Counted from the first letter of the stretch, positions 20,223 through 32,237 are shown. The stretch: DNA of 64,000 bases from Lunularia cruciata (GCA_948567375.1 OX419758.1:44769001-44833000); one strand, 5' to 3'. The notes: generated by a model not told the origin, from the letters alone. Program-made: numbers and translations.

Positions 20223-23200
20223 TATGACAACCCAACAAATATCACTTTTGCGGTAATCAGGTAAGTAAAGTTTGTTCCCGTAGAGATACAATTCAAAATT
20301 GGTCAAATATGAAGTCAAACAGTAACAAGTAGTTCTTCTTGGGTTCTTCTTTAATCTCTTAGGTAGAAACCACACCCAGAAGAGAGTAACAAGCTCACAA
20401 TCTTGACAACTTGTCACGAATTCACACAACCATAATCGCAACATAACAAATTCTATCCAAACAAATCTTGATTGTGATGATTCAGATTCTCCCAAAGACG
20501 ACACTTCACAGAAAAACAACTTTGCCTCATAATTGTGTTCCACCCCTCCACTGAAGGCACAACTTTCTTGATCAAAATTGCTTCACATCAACACTATGCT
20601 GCACTCACAATTGCATAATACTACCAACACTACAATTCCTCTCAGATCTGTCAAGGCATTGCTCTGATTGCACTTCACTCAAGATCAAACACACAAAATG
20701 AAGATAAAGGCTAGGAAATCCAACATCCAATAAGCAATCTGACTTGCACTTCAAAATTCTACACACACTCACAAGTACACACACAAAGTTGATACTCAGA
20801 ATTAAGCTTAAGTGACGAGCACTGAAATCAGCACTTCACTTTATCTATCTTTAGAAATATGAATACTGAACAACACATCACTGCAAATGCTCCCCTTAAA
20901 TACTAAAGCAATCGATATTTACTAACAACTATATCATTCTACAACAACTTTTCTAACCTTTAGATCCAAAATGACAATGCACCTCTTCATATCTGCCTCT
21001 TCAAATCTCAAAATTGTTACTACTCCAATTTGATGTCAATCACTTCATCGGCTTCCAAACCCGATGATCTTCCTACCACTTCTCCTTCTTTGGGTATATT
21101 TGATTCTACCAAATCCTTCACTCTTTCTACTACTTCTTCACTAGGAACTACAATTGAGGTCATGGGTAACCTTGCTATCTCTTTATCTCATGAACCAATC
21201 TTCTCTAATGTCTCAAATGACAAGTCCAAAGATACTTGCACTCCTACTTCTGCAACATCGGATTTCTTCTCCTCCTTCACACTTCTCCTAATTCTTTCTA
21301 ACTATGAATTCACTAAATCTAATCTAAGACTGATGTTGTCTCCTACTTCCAACATCTTTTTATCGACTCGCTCCCTCAATTGGATTAGTAGAATGTTCAT
21401 ATCAACATCCTTGGCTCTCCTATTCCAAGTTTCTTGCACAAGCAACTTTAACTCGTGTAGTCTTGCTTCTTCCAATCTTCCTTCCACCTCAATGCATAGC
21501 ATAGCTCTCAATTTTCCCACAACTTCTCCTACTAATTCTGATATATACCCTCAAGATCACTCTGCCTTCAACTCCTCCTGATACATACAACTCTTCTTGA
21601 TACAACTCGTCTCTGTACTCATCAACATCTTCTTCTCCTCCACATACTAAGAACTCTGCAACTCAGCACTTTGTACCAACTCTCTCAACCTTTCCTCTAC
21701 TTAATGTTGGGTTGCCAACTCTCTTTGCCATGCCCAATCCTTCACGGCTGCACTCTTCCGCAAGCTGTCTAACTCCTGCTCCATCATTGCTACCATCGCT
21801 TTCACATGGATACTCTCAATATGCACTTCATTGACTTCTTCTTTCATCTTGGTTAGCAACATCGTTGCTCCTTCAACTCTTTGGCTTGATGCTGCATTTC
21901 TCTCCCTCTTGACTCAAAACTCTCTTGCAACTTCTTAAAAGTCCTCTTCTTCAAGACTATATCCACCCAAAGCTCTTCAACTTCATTGTCTCTTTGGGTT
22001 ACTCATTCCTGCAATCCCTTCACTTCTGCCAGCAGATACTTCACCGCCTGCAACTCGTTCCTTACCTTCATCCCAGACTGCAGAATTACCTTTTTTTGCT
22101 CTTTCAACAGCTCCAACAGTGGAGTTATCACCTGCGCCAAATACTATATTCCTCCAAAGGTCTCTTCGTCTTTGGCCACATCTTTGTACTTTGCTTCTTT
22201 TACCGGCTCCTTCCAAAGTCTCAATCTTTGTACTTTCAGCAATACTTCTTCTGAGCTTCCCTCTTTCTTACCCGCTGAACTTGGGCCCGTAGTGTACTCC
22301 TTCTCTTCCACGACTAGTGCTACACAAAGATAAGCATTTCTCTCCATACTATCAATGGTCGCATGAAAATCTTCATCTTCTTTTGCTTCAGCCGCTTGCT
22401 TAACTTCATCTTCACCTTCAGTCTCACTTCTCGATTCCTCATTTTGTAATGTAAGTTCCTCTTCTTTTGAGTCCTCTCCTCTAGATCTGTCTCCCCTTCA
22501 GTCTCTATCTCCAAAAGTTCTTCTTTTACCACCGTCTTACCCCACATTGTGGTTTTTGGATCTTCCAGTGGGTTGGAGGTAACGTTGCTTCTTCGGGTTG
22601 AGTCTGCTTCTTCTTCTTTGGGCTTATGACTTCCTCCATCTCTTATTGTCCCATTTTAAGGAAATGATCATCATTGGCTTGCAAGTGTGCCATGTAGTGT
22701 TGTTCTTCTTCATCCACTTCTTGTCTTAAATCCAAATGAAAGTATGATGCCATGCGATGCCTCTCCTCTGCTGAAAGCAAATTCAAACCAAAGTAGAAAT
22801 GCACTGCAAATGGTGCAAAATAGTGTGGGGGCAAATTTGTTCTCCAATTCACGACCATCTACCTTGTTTGCTGGTGGGAAACACTTTGCCCAATTCACCT
22901 TCACTCCTGCAAACATTTAGTGGAAGAAGACCAATTGCTGCATGTTCACATATGTCATTTGTTTGGGTTTGAACATTGCCATTATTGCTCCTACAATGCT
23001 CTGCTTAATCGGGTCCCGATAGGACTCTACCTTGCAATCATTAGTTATACATAGACCAAAGAAGGAATTTTTAATTTCCATAGTCTCTTTTACAGCCTCA
23101 CACTTCCAATAGAAGGTGATCCCCGTTGACTCTCTTGCTTCTTTCCCCAACACTAGCCTCTAATCTGACTCATCAGTCCATCGAGCCAGATTTCCTCTCT

Positions 23201-24014
23201 TCCCCTCGACTTCAAGACCGTCCTCACAATTACTGGTAGCTATCTCTGCCATGACTCTTGGGAAACTAAAATTCCAGTTCCATGCTAAAAGGGTAATACA
23301 AAGTCTATTCAAGACTTCAATCCTTGCTACAACATTAAACTTGCTACGACATTAAACATTAAACTCCTTGCTTTGATCCTTGCTAATCTCCAAATTGCAA
23401 AGCTGCTCACTATGAGGGTTTTCTTGACCTTCTTCACCATGATTTTCTCTCTTGTTCTTCCGCATTGGAAGACTATTCCCTCTCTTGGATGCGACACTCT
23501 CACCCCTTCTGGATTTTGGAATTTCACTTTCACTCTGCTTCTTGACACACATCACTGCAATACGACTACTCAGAGGAGCAGGATATCTACTTGACATATT
23601 CAATTTTCCCCTCCGCAATCCCAATTTTATATTACCCCAAAGTGCAGTCATTATTCAGTCAATTTCAAAATCAACTCCCCCTTCTTCTGCGTATCAATGT
23701 CTTGTCACTATCAAGACATGCTTCTTCTACCTCTGCCGTATCTTGAAGTGTACTTTCTTGCCACATAGAGAGGTTGTTAGACTGTCTTTGTATCAGCCTT
23801 TGCTGCCCAATCTAAAGATGATATCTTTGGACTTATGTCTTTGTTCTCCCTTCCAAGTACTTCCATTTTCCAACCCAAAGTTGACTTCTTTGGGTTTACT
23901 CTAAAGACACTCCCGTCCATTTTCTTTGTAATTTGGCTTTCTTACTCACTTCTTCCTCAAAATGCTTACAAAACAAGAGAAAAAAACAAAAAAACAAAAA
24001 ATATGGGCACCATA
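20223..24014 (-). mobile_element. GL3: solo giant LTR carrying an ORF
   Basis: 3792 bp with perfect target duplication TCCTC (20218-20222, 24015-24019). Ends TATGACAACCC and GGGCACCATA, i.e. the family TG...CA ends each with one transition. It lies only about 24 bp (in element coordinates) from the GL2 site in A1, in the same orientation. Confidence 0.9.
21030..23640 (-). pseudogene. GL3 LTR-encoded coiled-coil protein
   Basis: Heavily broken copy. TATATTAC/TATAAAATT-type TATA near 23625 (minus). N-terminal domain 23350-22640: LAWNWNFSFPR, TFYWKCEAVKETMEIK, DPIKQSIVGAIMAMFKPKQM, FAPFAVHFYFGLNLLS. Acidic linker 22550-22320, coiled coil 22216-21302 (LHELKLLVQETWNRRAKDVD matches GL1, GL2 and GL10), tail near 21030-21200. 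Wording (YWKC, FKPKQ) is nearer the type II copies GL9 and GL10. Confidence 0.75.
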
Positions 24015-24440
24015 TCCTCCTTTGTGGAAGTCTCCTCCTCCATGTGTCCCCACCTGAAGCTTCTTCTTTAGAATCTGATTCCCAATAATTAGAAGATGGT
24101 GTATTTGAATCTGAAGTGTTGGTGGTGTTAGTTACAATAACTGTGACTCTATGGTTTGATGGCCCAATCCTCAAGTACCCTTTGTGCCATTGATCAGTTG
24201 TGCGTGCTGCTCTAAACTATTGCCTCCTAAGAAGTAAGTCATAGCTTGAATCCTTCAAGACTTGGAAAGTCATGAGATTTTGAACTCCCATAACTGAAAC
24301 TACCACTTTATCCATCACCTCTACTAGTCAAACTTGTTGCTTGTTTGCCGTGCTCACCACAAATGTTGAAGGTCTTGAGGGTATCATACCCAACTTCTTC
24401 ATCAACCTTTCTGACATGGCATTCACTGCTGATCCTCCAT
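24015..24440 (-). pseudogene. A2 protease (retropepsin)
   Basis: Minus strand near 24440-24400 reads NIKDALVDGGSAVNAMSERL in one frame: the active site is DGGS rather than DSGA/DTGA, catalytic Asp kept. MKKLGMIPSRPSTFVV, MDKVVVSVMG and FQVLKDSSYDLL follow. GL3 cuts the downstream spacer. Frame breaks near 24420 and 24200. Confidence 0.78.
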
Positions 24441-24742
24441 CAACCAATGCATCCTTGATGTTGTGACCATTTACTCACATCAATCTTGGAGGCATATTCA
24501 CAAGCCTCCCATGGTGTTGGTTTGGCATCCACCACCCCCATTGATACTGGAACTTTAGCCTTCTTCTTCCTCTTGCTCTCAAAAGTCAATGGATATGAAC
24601 TTGCCTTATGTCCCTTCTCTCTACATAAAAAGCACTTAGACTCACTCTTTCCTCCAAGTGGTTTAGGTTTTTGGATACTCTCAACACTCTCTTCAAATTC
24701 TATTCTAAACTCTCTTCTCTTCAAATCCACCTCTACAATCAC
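24440..24742 (-). pseudogene. A2 CCHC segment joined to protease
   Basis: VDLKRREFRIEFEESVESIQ, then KCFLCREKGHKASSY (CX2CX4HX4C with the last Cys changed to Tyr). After SKRKKKAKVPVSMGVVDAKP the sequence enters EACEYASKID and the protease. Upstream it shares the A1/A3 leader; downstream it differs from both, which have RLRERRGLLDLG and then gag. A recombination that removed capsid is the simplest reading. Confidence 0.75.
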
Positions 24743-25322
24743 CTCAAACCTTTGGGGAACTTTTCATAGCCTAATTTCCACTCTTGGTGACCCTCCATGT
24801 TCCCAAGATGAGTCTAAACACTCAAACATGTTTTTTGTTGCTCTCACACTCCTCATGCATGAAATCTAAACTCTACAGAATTGACCCTTCCTCACAATGT
24901 CAGTCAAATCTCGCAACAAGTATGTCACAACACTCTAAAACTTTTCACACTTGATCACAACTCCAAGATGTCCCCCTGCAAAATTTCAGATCTTTTCATT
25001 GAGCCATTTGGCCTAGGCACCCTTCTTATCATCACACATATTTCAGATTTGGTTTGAAAACCAACCCCCTCACTTTAAAAACTTATAACTCTCTGCTCAA
25101 GAATGATCTTTGTCTAATTTTTGTGTCAACAAGTAGGATACAATGCACTGAATTTTCTTGGAAAATATACAAATGGGTCCAGGTTTCATAACATAAGTTC
25201 AGCACTCTCCTCCCCTAAAGTTCTCTCCAAGTGATCTCTCATAGCCTCCTTTTGTCTAGTATAGAATTGTACATTGAACATTATCTTGCCTTCCAGAGAG
25301 GTCTCGGCAACATAACCAAAAA
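24743..25322 (-). other. A2 leader and PBS
   Basis: Leader similar to A1 15000-15330 with a deletion of several hundred bases around 25165 relative to A1. PBS at about 25298-25318 (minus TGGTTATGTTGCCGAGACC), decayed by CpG transitions from the A1 form. No ORF worth calling. Confidence 0.7.
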
Positions 25323-26025
25323 TGTGAGCTGCCTTGTCTCTCACTCAAGATGAACCTCTAATTGCTATTATGGTAATGGACCATGGACTTAGAAGACAAA
25401 GAACCCCAACTCCATCATACTTCTCCAAGACTAACACTCCAAGACTCAAGACATTGCTCACTAGACAACTCAATGAGAGAGAGATAATTGCAAATGAAAA
25501 GATGATGAGTACTTCCTCACTCCTAGTTTATATACTTGTGAAATAGTTATGCACCAAAGTCACTTATTACTAGAGAACTCAAATTACTAGGAAAAAAATC
25601 AAATAAAGTCAAAAAGTATAAAGGAATATCTATCCACATAGGCATATTCCACTAAGTATGTGATCTTATCTTGACCCAATCACTAAATCAACCACTAAAT
25701 CAAGAATTCCTCCACATGGGCTATCCTTGGACTATAGAAGAATCCAAAACAAAAAGGCTTGTGGGCCCAAGAGTTTTCAACTCTTTCCTCAAAGCCAAAC
25801 ATCTAGGAATAATACCAAGTAAACACACTAGAATCCAAAATAGTAGTGCTCATCTTTTCCACTTCCTCTAAAGTAAGGTCCCTTCTATCTTAACAATGAA
25901 TAACTTTAGCTTATCATGACTAATGTAGAACCATCCTTAATCTCTATATAAATAATATCTCTCAAGTACTAATAATACCAAACTAAATATCAAAATACTA
26001 CATATATTCACAAATGGGTGTTACA
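25323..26025 (-). repeat. A2 5' LTR (family A LTR)
   Basis: 703 bp, minus strand TGTAACACCCATTTGTG...GGCAGCTCACA. It contains a local duplication (aatcactaaatc / aaccactaaatc near 25680) absent from the other family A LTRs. Confidence 0.92.
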
Positions 26026-27610
26026 GTACAAACCCTAGTTGAGTTAGCTACGCTATAGGCAAAAGAAGATAAAAATGTTAATTGTATAACAATTGAAGAG
26101 AAGAGACCTCAAGAACGGAGTTTGACTTCTAAAGGCAAATGGCCAGACCTCAAAATTTTGAAGGTTGAGACATGCACGGGTAAGAAGAAACGTGATCCCA
26201 AAGGAGCAAGTACTACTTCTTCACAAAAGGCAAAGAGATTTGCCCAAAAGCTAGTCTTTCTGCAAATGAGAAAAAGATTGTAGCAAAAGGTAAAGCTAAA
26301 GCTTTGCAGAAAGAAATCAAAGTAGCAATACAACAAACTCAAGAAATGAGTTTGGATACCAAGACAAAGCCTCTCGTGTTTCAGGCAGACATCAGATCCA
26401 AAGTAAAGAATCTTATCCAAGCCAAGGTGGGTAAACCCAAAGAACCTTGGGTTAAGACCACCTGTACTTTAGTCATCATTCTGAAGTGCCCTGAAGTCCA
26501 ATTTGAATAAGGAGAGACTTCAAACCCAAAGATGAACATAAAGAAGGTGAAGTTTGGAGGAGTGCCTCAATATGATATTGTGGCAGATTTGGCATCTACA
26601 AATGAAAATGTAACATTTAAGCAATTGTGGGAGGACAACAAGCTGTACAAGAAAGAATTGTATGCAACTATCAAGAAAGTAAGTGCAATGACCAAAAAGG
26701 ACTTGCTAGCAATCTATCATATTGAACAAGAAGATTTGGGATCTCTTAAAGTGGGATGTTGAGATCACAAGCTGCATAATCACATCCATACCCATTGATT
26801 CAGGGTCGGGTGTGAATATCATGATAAAAGATACTGCACATTGGTTGGGGTATACTTTTTTTGAGCCAACACCTTGAATTCTAAAGTTTGCGGATTAAAC
26901 CAAGAGACGGCCTTTGGGCATGCTGTCAAATATTACTATGATCATTGAAGGAGTGCCCTTCAAGTTAAACTAGATTTTTTTGCAACTAGTAACCAGAACT
27001 GGTTACCCGCTGTCGGTCAGTAGACCGTAGTTGTACAGTGCCCAAGTTATTGTAAATTGGCACGAGCAAAAGTTGAGGTTCAAGGACATCTCGTCCAAAG
27101 ACCAAAAGCTGGTGACTGTGAGTTGGATGAAATTTCCTCACCTTGGGGAGACAACTTTGTCAAAATATGAAGATGAAGATGAATCTAAAGATGAATCTGA
27201 AGATTCATCATCTTCATCTTTGGACAACTCCAAAGACAAAGTCCAATTCAATTACTTGGAGTGCTACAAGGTAGAGGTCAAAGACAAAGACCCATACAAC
27301 ATCACCTCAAATGAAAAGATTTGGAAGAAGGGGATTTGACTGCATTACGACTCAAGTTAAGTCAAGTCAATCATGTTGAAGGAGTCATCAACCCTAATGA
27401 CTGTCAAGACATTGTCTTGTGCAAAGGAAAAACTTTAAAGATCTCAAAGATAATCACTTTGGAGGAGTTGGCAGGATACATTGCCTTGTTTATAGAATAC
27501 CAGGATGTATTTTCCTAGTCCATTGATCAATGTCGGGAATTCCATGCCAATTTGGAGAACATCAGATTGATCTTGTTCAAGGTGCAAATCCGGTTTGGCA
27601 AGGACAGTAT
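26026..27610 (+). pseudogene. GL5 gag C-terminus, protease and pre-RT (partial)
   Basis: Plus-strand internal region of a GL element. 26100-26760: Lys-rich Gag tail (KRFAQKLVFLQ, KAKRFAQ) and VKFGGVPQYDIVADL, FKQLWEDNKLYKK. 26775-27110: retropepsin with VEITSCI, IPIDSGSGVNIMI (intact DSG) and HWLGYTFFEPTP; the distal motif reads SVSRP-stop-L for LLGRPWL. 27321-27518: ALRLKLSQVNHVEGVINP, TLEELAGYIALFIEYQDVF, the pre-RT motif that also occurs in GL9 at 63940-64000. A2 bounds it at left and A3 interrupts it at 27610. Confidence 0.82.
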
Positions 27611-28299
27611 TGTAACACACATTTGTGCATGTGTGTGGTATTGTGATATTTAGCTTGGTATTACAAGTACTTGAGAGATATTATTTATATAGAGATAAAG
27701 GATGGTTCTACATGAGTCATGATTAGCTAAAGTTAGTCATAGATAAGATAGAGGAGACCTTACTTTAGAGGAAGTGGAAAAGATGAGCACCACTATTTTG
27801 GATTCTAGTGTGTTGACTTGGTATTATTCTTAGGTGTTTGGCTTTGAAGAAAGAGTTGAGAACTCTTGGGCCTGCAAGCCTTTTTGTTTTGGACTCTTCT
27901 ATAGTCCAAGGATAGCCGATGTGAAGGAACCCTTGACTTGTGGTTGGGTCAAGATAAGATCACATGCTAGTGGAATATGCCCATGTGAATGGATATTCCT
28001 TTCTACTTTTTGACTTTATTTGACTTTTAGTCTAGTAACTTGAGTTACTACGGTAATTAGTAACTTTGGTGTGTAACTATTTCACAAGTTAATAAAGAAG
28101 GGGTGAGGAAGTACTCATCATCTTTTCATTTGCAACTATCTCTCTCATTTGAATTTTCTAGTGACCAATGACTTGAGTCTTGAAGTGTTAGCCTTGGAGT
28201 AGTATGATGGAGTTGGGGTTCCTTGCCTTCTTAGTCCATGGTGCGCTACCATAATAGCCATAAGAGGTTCATCTTGAGTGAGAGACAGGCCGGCTCACA
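27611..28299 (+). repeat. A3 5' LTR (family A LTR)
   Basis: 689 bp, TGTAACACACATTTGTG...GGCCGGCTCACA, followed by PBS TGGTTCCGTTACTCGGACC at 28304-28322. The TATA region is mutated (aagttaataaag). Confidence 0.92.
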
Positions 28300-28322
28300 T
28301 TTTTGGTTCCGTTACTCGGACC

Positions 28323-29220
28323 TCTCTAGAAGGCAAGATAATGTTCCGCGTACAATTCTATATTAGACAGTAGGAGGCGATGAGAGCTCACTTGGAGAGA
28401 ACTTTGAGAGAGGAGAGGGCTGAACTTATGTTAGAGAAATTGGACCTCTTTGTATATCCTTTAGTTCATTATGATGTCTTTGAGGTGATTTTGTACATCT
28501 TGTACACTTGAGAGGATTTGGAGAGATTGTGTGAGGTGGATTGCAGATTTTGGGGATTAAGGTGATTTTGGGAAAAATTTCAAGTTTAGGATCTGGCCTT
28601 GAAATTTCCACACATGATAGCTTAGGTTATCCTTCAGTTATCACACTTAAAATTATTGTGAGAGCTGTTATGCACATTGGGCTAGAATTTTTGAAATTTG
28701 ATAGGGTAAATTGCTCCCGCAATTGCATGCTCTTTGGAAAATTGTATAGAGTCTACCATTTCTTCAATTTTTTGTGGATTGTAATGAAACTTTCCAAGAA
28801 AATTCAGTGTACTATATCCTATTTTTTGACATAAAAATTAGACAGAGTTCATTCTTAAGCACAGCGTTATAAGTTTATAAAGTGAGGGGGGGGTGGTTTT
28901 CAGACCAAATCTGAAATATATGTGTTGAATAGAACGGTGCCTAGGCCAAATGGCTTTATGAAAAGATCTGGAATTTTCCAAGGGAAGACACCCTAAAGTT
29001 GTGATTAAATGTGAAAAATTTTAGAGTCTTGTGACATACCAATTGTGAGATTTGATTGACATTGTGATGAAGTATCAATTCTGCAGAGGTTAGACTTCAT
29101 GCATGAGGAGTGTGAGAGCAACAAAAAGCATGTTTGAGTGTTTAGACTCATCTTGGGAACATCGAGGGTCACCAAGAGTGGAAATTGACACTATGAAAGG
29201 TTCCACAAGGGTTTGAGGTG
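28323..29220 (+). other. A3 5' leader
   Basis: Leader colinear with A1 14990-15860, including the 95-codon open stretch 28541-28834 (LGIKVILGKISSL, NCSRNCMLFGKLYRVYHFFN). No other ORF. Confidence 0.6.
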
Positions 29221-29637
29221 ATTATAATGGTGGATTTAAGGAGAAAAGAGTTTACAATAGAATTTGAAGAGAGTGTTGAGAGGATCTAAAAACCTACATC
29301 ACTTGGAGGAAAGAGTGAGTCTAAATGCTTTTTATGTGGAGAGAAGGGACATAAGGCAAGTTCATGTCCATTGACTTTTGAGAGCAAGAGATTGAGAGAA
29401 AGGAGAGGTTTACTTGACTTGGGTTTGCATGTTGGACCTTCTTTACCAAGATTAGGAGAGAGAAGATCTAAGACCAAGGAGTTGTGTGAGGTTTGTGGAG
29501 TGGAAGGACTACCAAAAGGAAATGAGTGTAGTGGAGTACAAGCACTTTTGGAGACTTTGGTGAAGGATCTTGGAGAGAGTCTTAGTATAGCTATAGAAAT
29601 ACTTCCACTTTCATCAGCTAGTTCTCAAGATTGGTGA
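29221..29637 (+). pseudogene. A3 CCHC segment upstream of gag
   Basis: FTIEFEESVERI-stop, then SESKCFLCGEKGHKASSCPL at 29310-29370, an intact CX2CX4HX4C knuckle, continuing RLRERRGLLDLGLHVGPSLP and KTKELCEVCGVEGLPKGNEC, a further Cys-rich stretch (CxxC...C), to SSASSQDW at 29637. The second Cys cluster might be a second small metal site; this is inference. Colinear with A1; gag starts 235 nt downstream. Confidence 0.75.
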
Positions 29638-29871
29638 TGGAGATAACCTTTCAACTTATGGATAAACTATCCATGAGAGTTAGATTAATATGCACTCTAG
29701 GATTTGATCTTGCTATAGAAATCTTGGAGCAACCTGAACCTTTTGTGCTCCCTAGAGTGGATTATTATCAGATGGTGTTAGTCATGTATATACTCTATTA
29801 GTTATAGAGTGAGAGAAAAGAAAAGAGAAAAATTAAAATTTGAGGGAAAAGAAAGATAGTGAGGGATTAAG

Positions 29872-30444
29872 ATGGGGAAACTTCCGGTTTTCTTTGGCAA
29901 GGATGGAGAAGATATGGAGGCCTTTGTGAGAGACCTCAAGAGAGCTTGCATAGGAAACAATGAGAGAAGGAAGAATGAGTGGGCCTCATTATTACCAGAT
30001 TTCTTTGAGGATGCAACACTTACATGGTATGAGTCAGAATACCAAAAAAGAGAGAGGAGAGATGGGGAAGAAGAGTCGTTGGAGAGTTTGACTTCAGCAC
30101 TCATTGAGAACTTTCTTTGAGATGAGAGTAATGAAAGATTGATGAGTGAGGTTACCTTTCTCAAACAAAGAGATGGAGAGAAAGTGAGAGTCTATGTGGA
30201 AAGAGTGGAAAAGTTAAGAGTCCAGATTTTGCGTAGTGTTGAGGAAGGGTGGAGATGATGTGGAGACTACAATGATTGGCATAGGAGCCATGCTCACCAA
30301 GAATTTTGTGGAAGGATTGAGACCACAATTTAGAAGCAAGGTGAGATATGAGAAACCTTCTTCCAAGGTTGAAGCTATCAAGATTGCAATTTGTATGGAG
30401 GAGAGTTTGGAAGGAGATGAGAGTGATTTGGCGGTGAAGGAGGT
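29872..30444 (+). pseudogene. A3 gag (capsid region, truncated)
   Basis: MGKLPVFFGKDGEDMEAFVR start identical in position to A1; RRKNEWASLLPDFFEDATLTW core; stop at 30118 (LENFL-TGA where A1 has NFLPDE) and frame change before MLRKGGDDVETTMIGIGAML. Ends at VKEV where it is joined to RT sequence by deletion. Confidence 0.87.
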
Positions 30445-30857
30445 TCTATTCGGTTCCAACGGTTCATGAACAAGGTATTTGAACCTTTTATTAGGAAATT
30501 CATGAGAGACTTCATTGATGACTTTTGTGTCTATGGGAGCAAGGAGGAGCACTTTGAGCACCTAATCAAGGTCTTGCAATGCTTGGATGAGGCTATTGCA
30601 TCACTCAACCCTAAGAAGTGCATTTTTGGATGTGAAGAAGGTCTACTTTTGGGGCACATCATCTCCAAGGATGGAATAGCAGTTGATCCTAAGAAGGTGA
30701 GGAAAATATTAGACCTTCCACTCCCTTCAAGCTTGACAAAGTTATGCCAATTCTTGAGGATGGTTGGGTACTATAAGAGGTTCATCTTTGCATTTTCCAA
30801 CAAGGCTTATGCATTGACTATCTATATGAAGAGGGGTGTAGACTACATGGTGATTTT
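30445..30857 (+). pseudogene. A3 reverse transcriptase fragment
   Basis: Begins inside the palm (FQRFMNKVFEPF), catalytic RDFIDDFCVYGS intact, LDEAIASLNPKKCIFGCEEG, LGHIISKDGIAVDPKK, FLRMVGYYKRF. Cut by GL4 at 30858 (flank ATTTT, 30853-30857). Confidence 0.88.
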
Positions 30858-31832
30858 TGTGGTACCCACATTTTTATTTTTTTTAGAAATGGAGAAGAAG
30901 AAGTGTATAGAGAAGTCGGATTGCGCTTGTATGGCTGAAGAAGGCAAAGACTAGAGTCTTCAGGATGAAACCCGAGGTAACATGGCTTTGGGTCATAAGG
31001 TGAAGTACTTGGACTTGCCCTATCAGCATACAACCCAAAGTAAGAAGACTTTGTATCAGGGGGTGTTCAACCCAAGGTGAGGACAATGTAACAACTTTTC
31101 TTTGGGGCGAGAAATTCAAGAAGGGACCATTCAAAAACCGGTGGTCATACGCATGAAGGACACTTGACAGTGACAGGAGCATGCAAGAGGTGTGATTTCT
31201 TGGTAGAAACTCAAATTGAAGAGGGACTAAGAAGGTGCGACTCTATACAAATTGGGCTAACAACAAAGCAATGTCAAGCAATTTTCCTTTCCTGTTGAGG
31301 AGTCATCTTGCAGGAGATTGTGTGTAGAGGAGGTAGTAGAGTTGAAGACGCGCTGGTGTGTAGAGGAGAATTCGAGAGAGCTAATCTAAGAGATAGTGAG
31401 GAAGAAAGAAAGATAGGAGGAGGAAAGAAAAACTCCGAATTTGCAGTGAGAAATCATGCAATTTGGAGGTTAGATGTGATCGCCAGAATTGAAGTCTTGA
31501 GCCGACTTTGGATCACATTCTTGGGGTGAAACTGGAATGTGAGTTTTCCAAGATTCATGACCAAGATAATTGAGAGTAAATGTCTCAATGGCCCCAAAGA
31601 AAAGGGGAAGAGGGGAAATCTGGCTCGCTGGACGGAGTCAAATTGGAGATTAGTACTCGGAAGAGAGGCAAGCATGGAGCAGGGTGCCATGTTCTTGGGG
31701 AAGGGAGAGGTAGCTGAAGAAACCCAAGAAGTGAGGGATGTATTCTCTTCAAAGCATACAAAGAATTGGTACAAAGTAGAGAGTTACAAGGATCCGGTCA
31801 AGAGAGGGATCTTGAGAGCTCTCATGGCAATC
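30858..31832 (+). mobile_element. GL4: 5' fragment of a giant LTR (type I)
   Basis: Starts TGTGGTACCCACA in A3 RT and matches the first 975 bp or so of GL1, including the upstream TATA region (31244, degenerate TATACAAAT) and the ORF N-terminal domain to 31832 (GGGKKNSEFAVRNHAIWRLD, TFLG, SKHTKNWYKVESYKDPVKRG). It stops at a 2-3 bp microhomology (TC) with A3 integrase DNA, so the rest of the LTR and about 2 kb of A3 were lost together. Confidence 0.85.
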
Positions 31833-32237
31833 ATAGGAGATTAAAGAAAGCACAAGGAGGTGATGGAGAGAAGTCAAGGAAGGAACAACTTATGGAGTTG
31901 GAAGAGGCAAGAGCAGTTGCTATGGTTTGAGTAGAGTAGACCTAAAGGAAACAAAAGGAGAGTTATGACAAGAGGCAAGGCAAGAAGAAGGTGGACCCTT
32001 TCAAAGAAGGTGATTGGGTAATGTTGTTTGATTCTATTTGATTAAAGAGAGTGCAAAAGAAGTTTTTGCCTAATTACTTTGGACCTTTCATAGTGGAGAA
32101 GGTGTGGGGCAATTACACCTATGATATCAAGGAGCTGGGAGGAAGACACTTTGATAGGATTAACCATGATAAGTTCAAGATATACTGAAGGAGACCTTCA
32201 CTTTGAGGACAAAGTGAAAACTTAGTCCGGGGGTAAA
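31833..32237 (+). pseudogene. A3 integrase C-terminus and PPT
   Basis: Matches A1 3120-2640: LKKAQGGDGEKSRKEQLMEL-type region, FKEGDWVMLFDSI, FGPFIVEKVWGNYT, KELGGRHFDRINHDKFK, then stop and PPT CCGGGGGTAAA at 32227-32237 against the 3' LTR. Confidence 0.85.

Larger units (their letters stand above)
17896..26025 (-). mobile_element. A2: family A gypsy element, 5' part, with nested GL3
   Basis: Minus strand: 5' LTR 25323-26025, PBS, leader, CCHC segment, protease, (GL3 20223-24014), RT, RNase H, integrase core. The 3' end was separated by D and lies left of the window. Gag capsid is absent: the CCHC segment is followed directly by protease. Right flank GTACA (26026-26030) is the expected target duplication. 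Confidence 0.88.
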
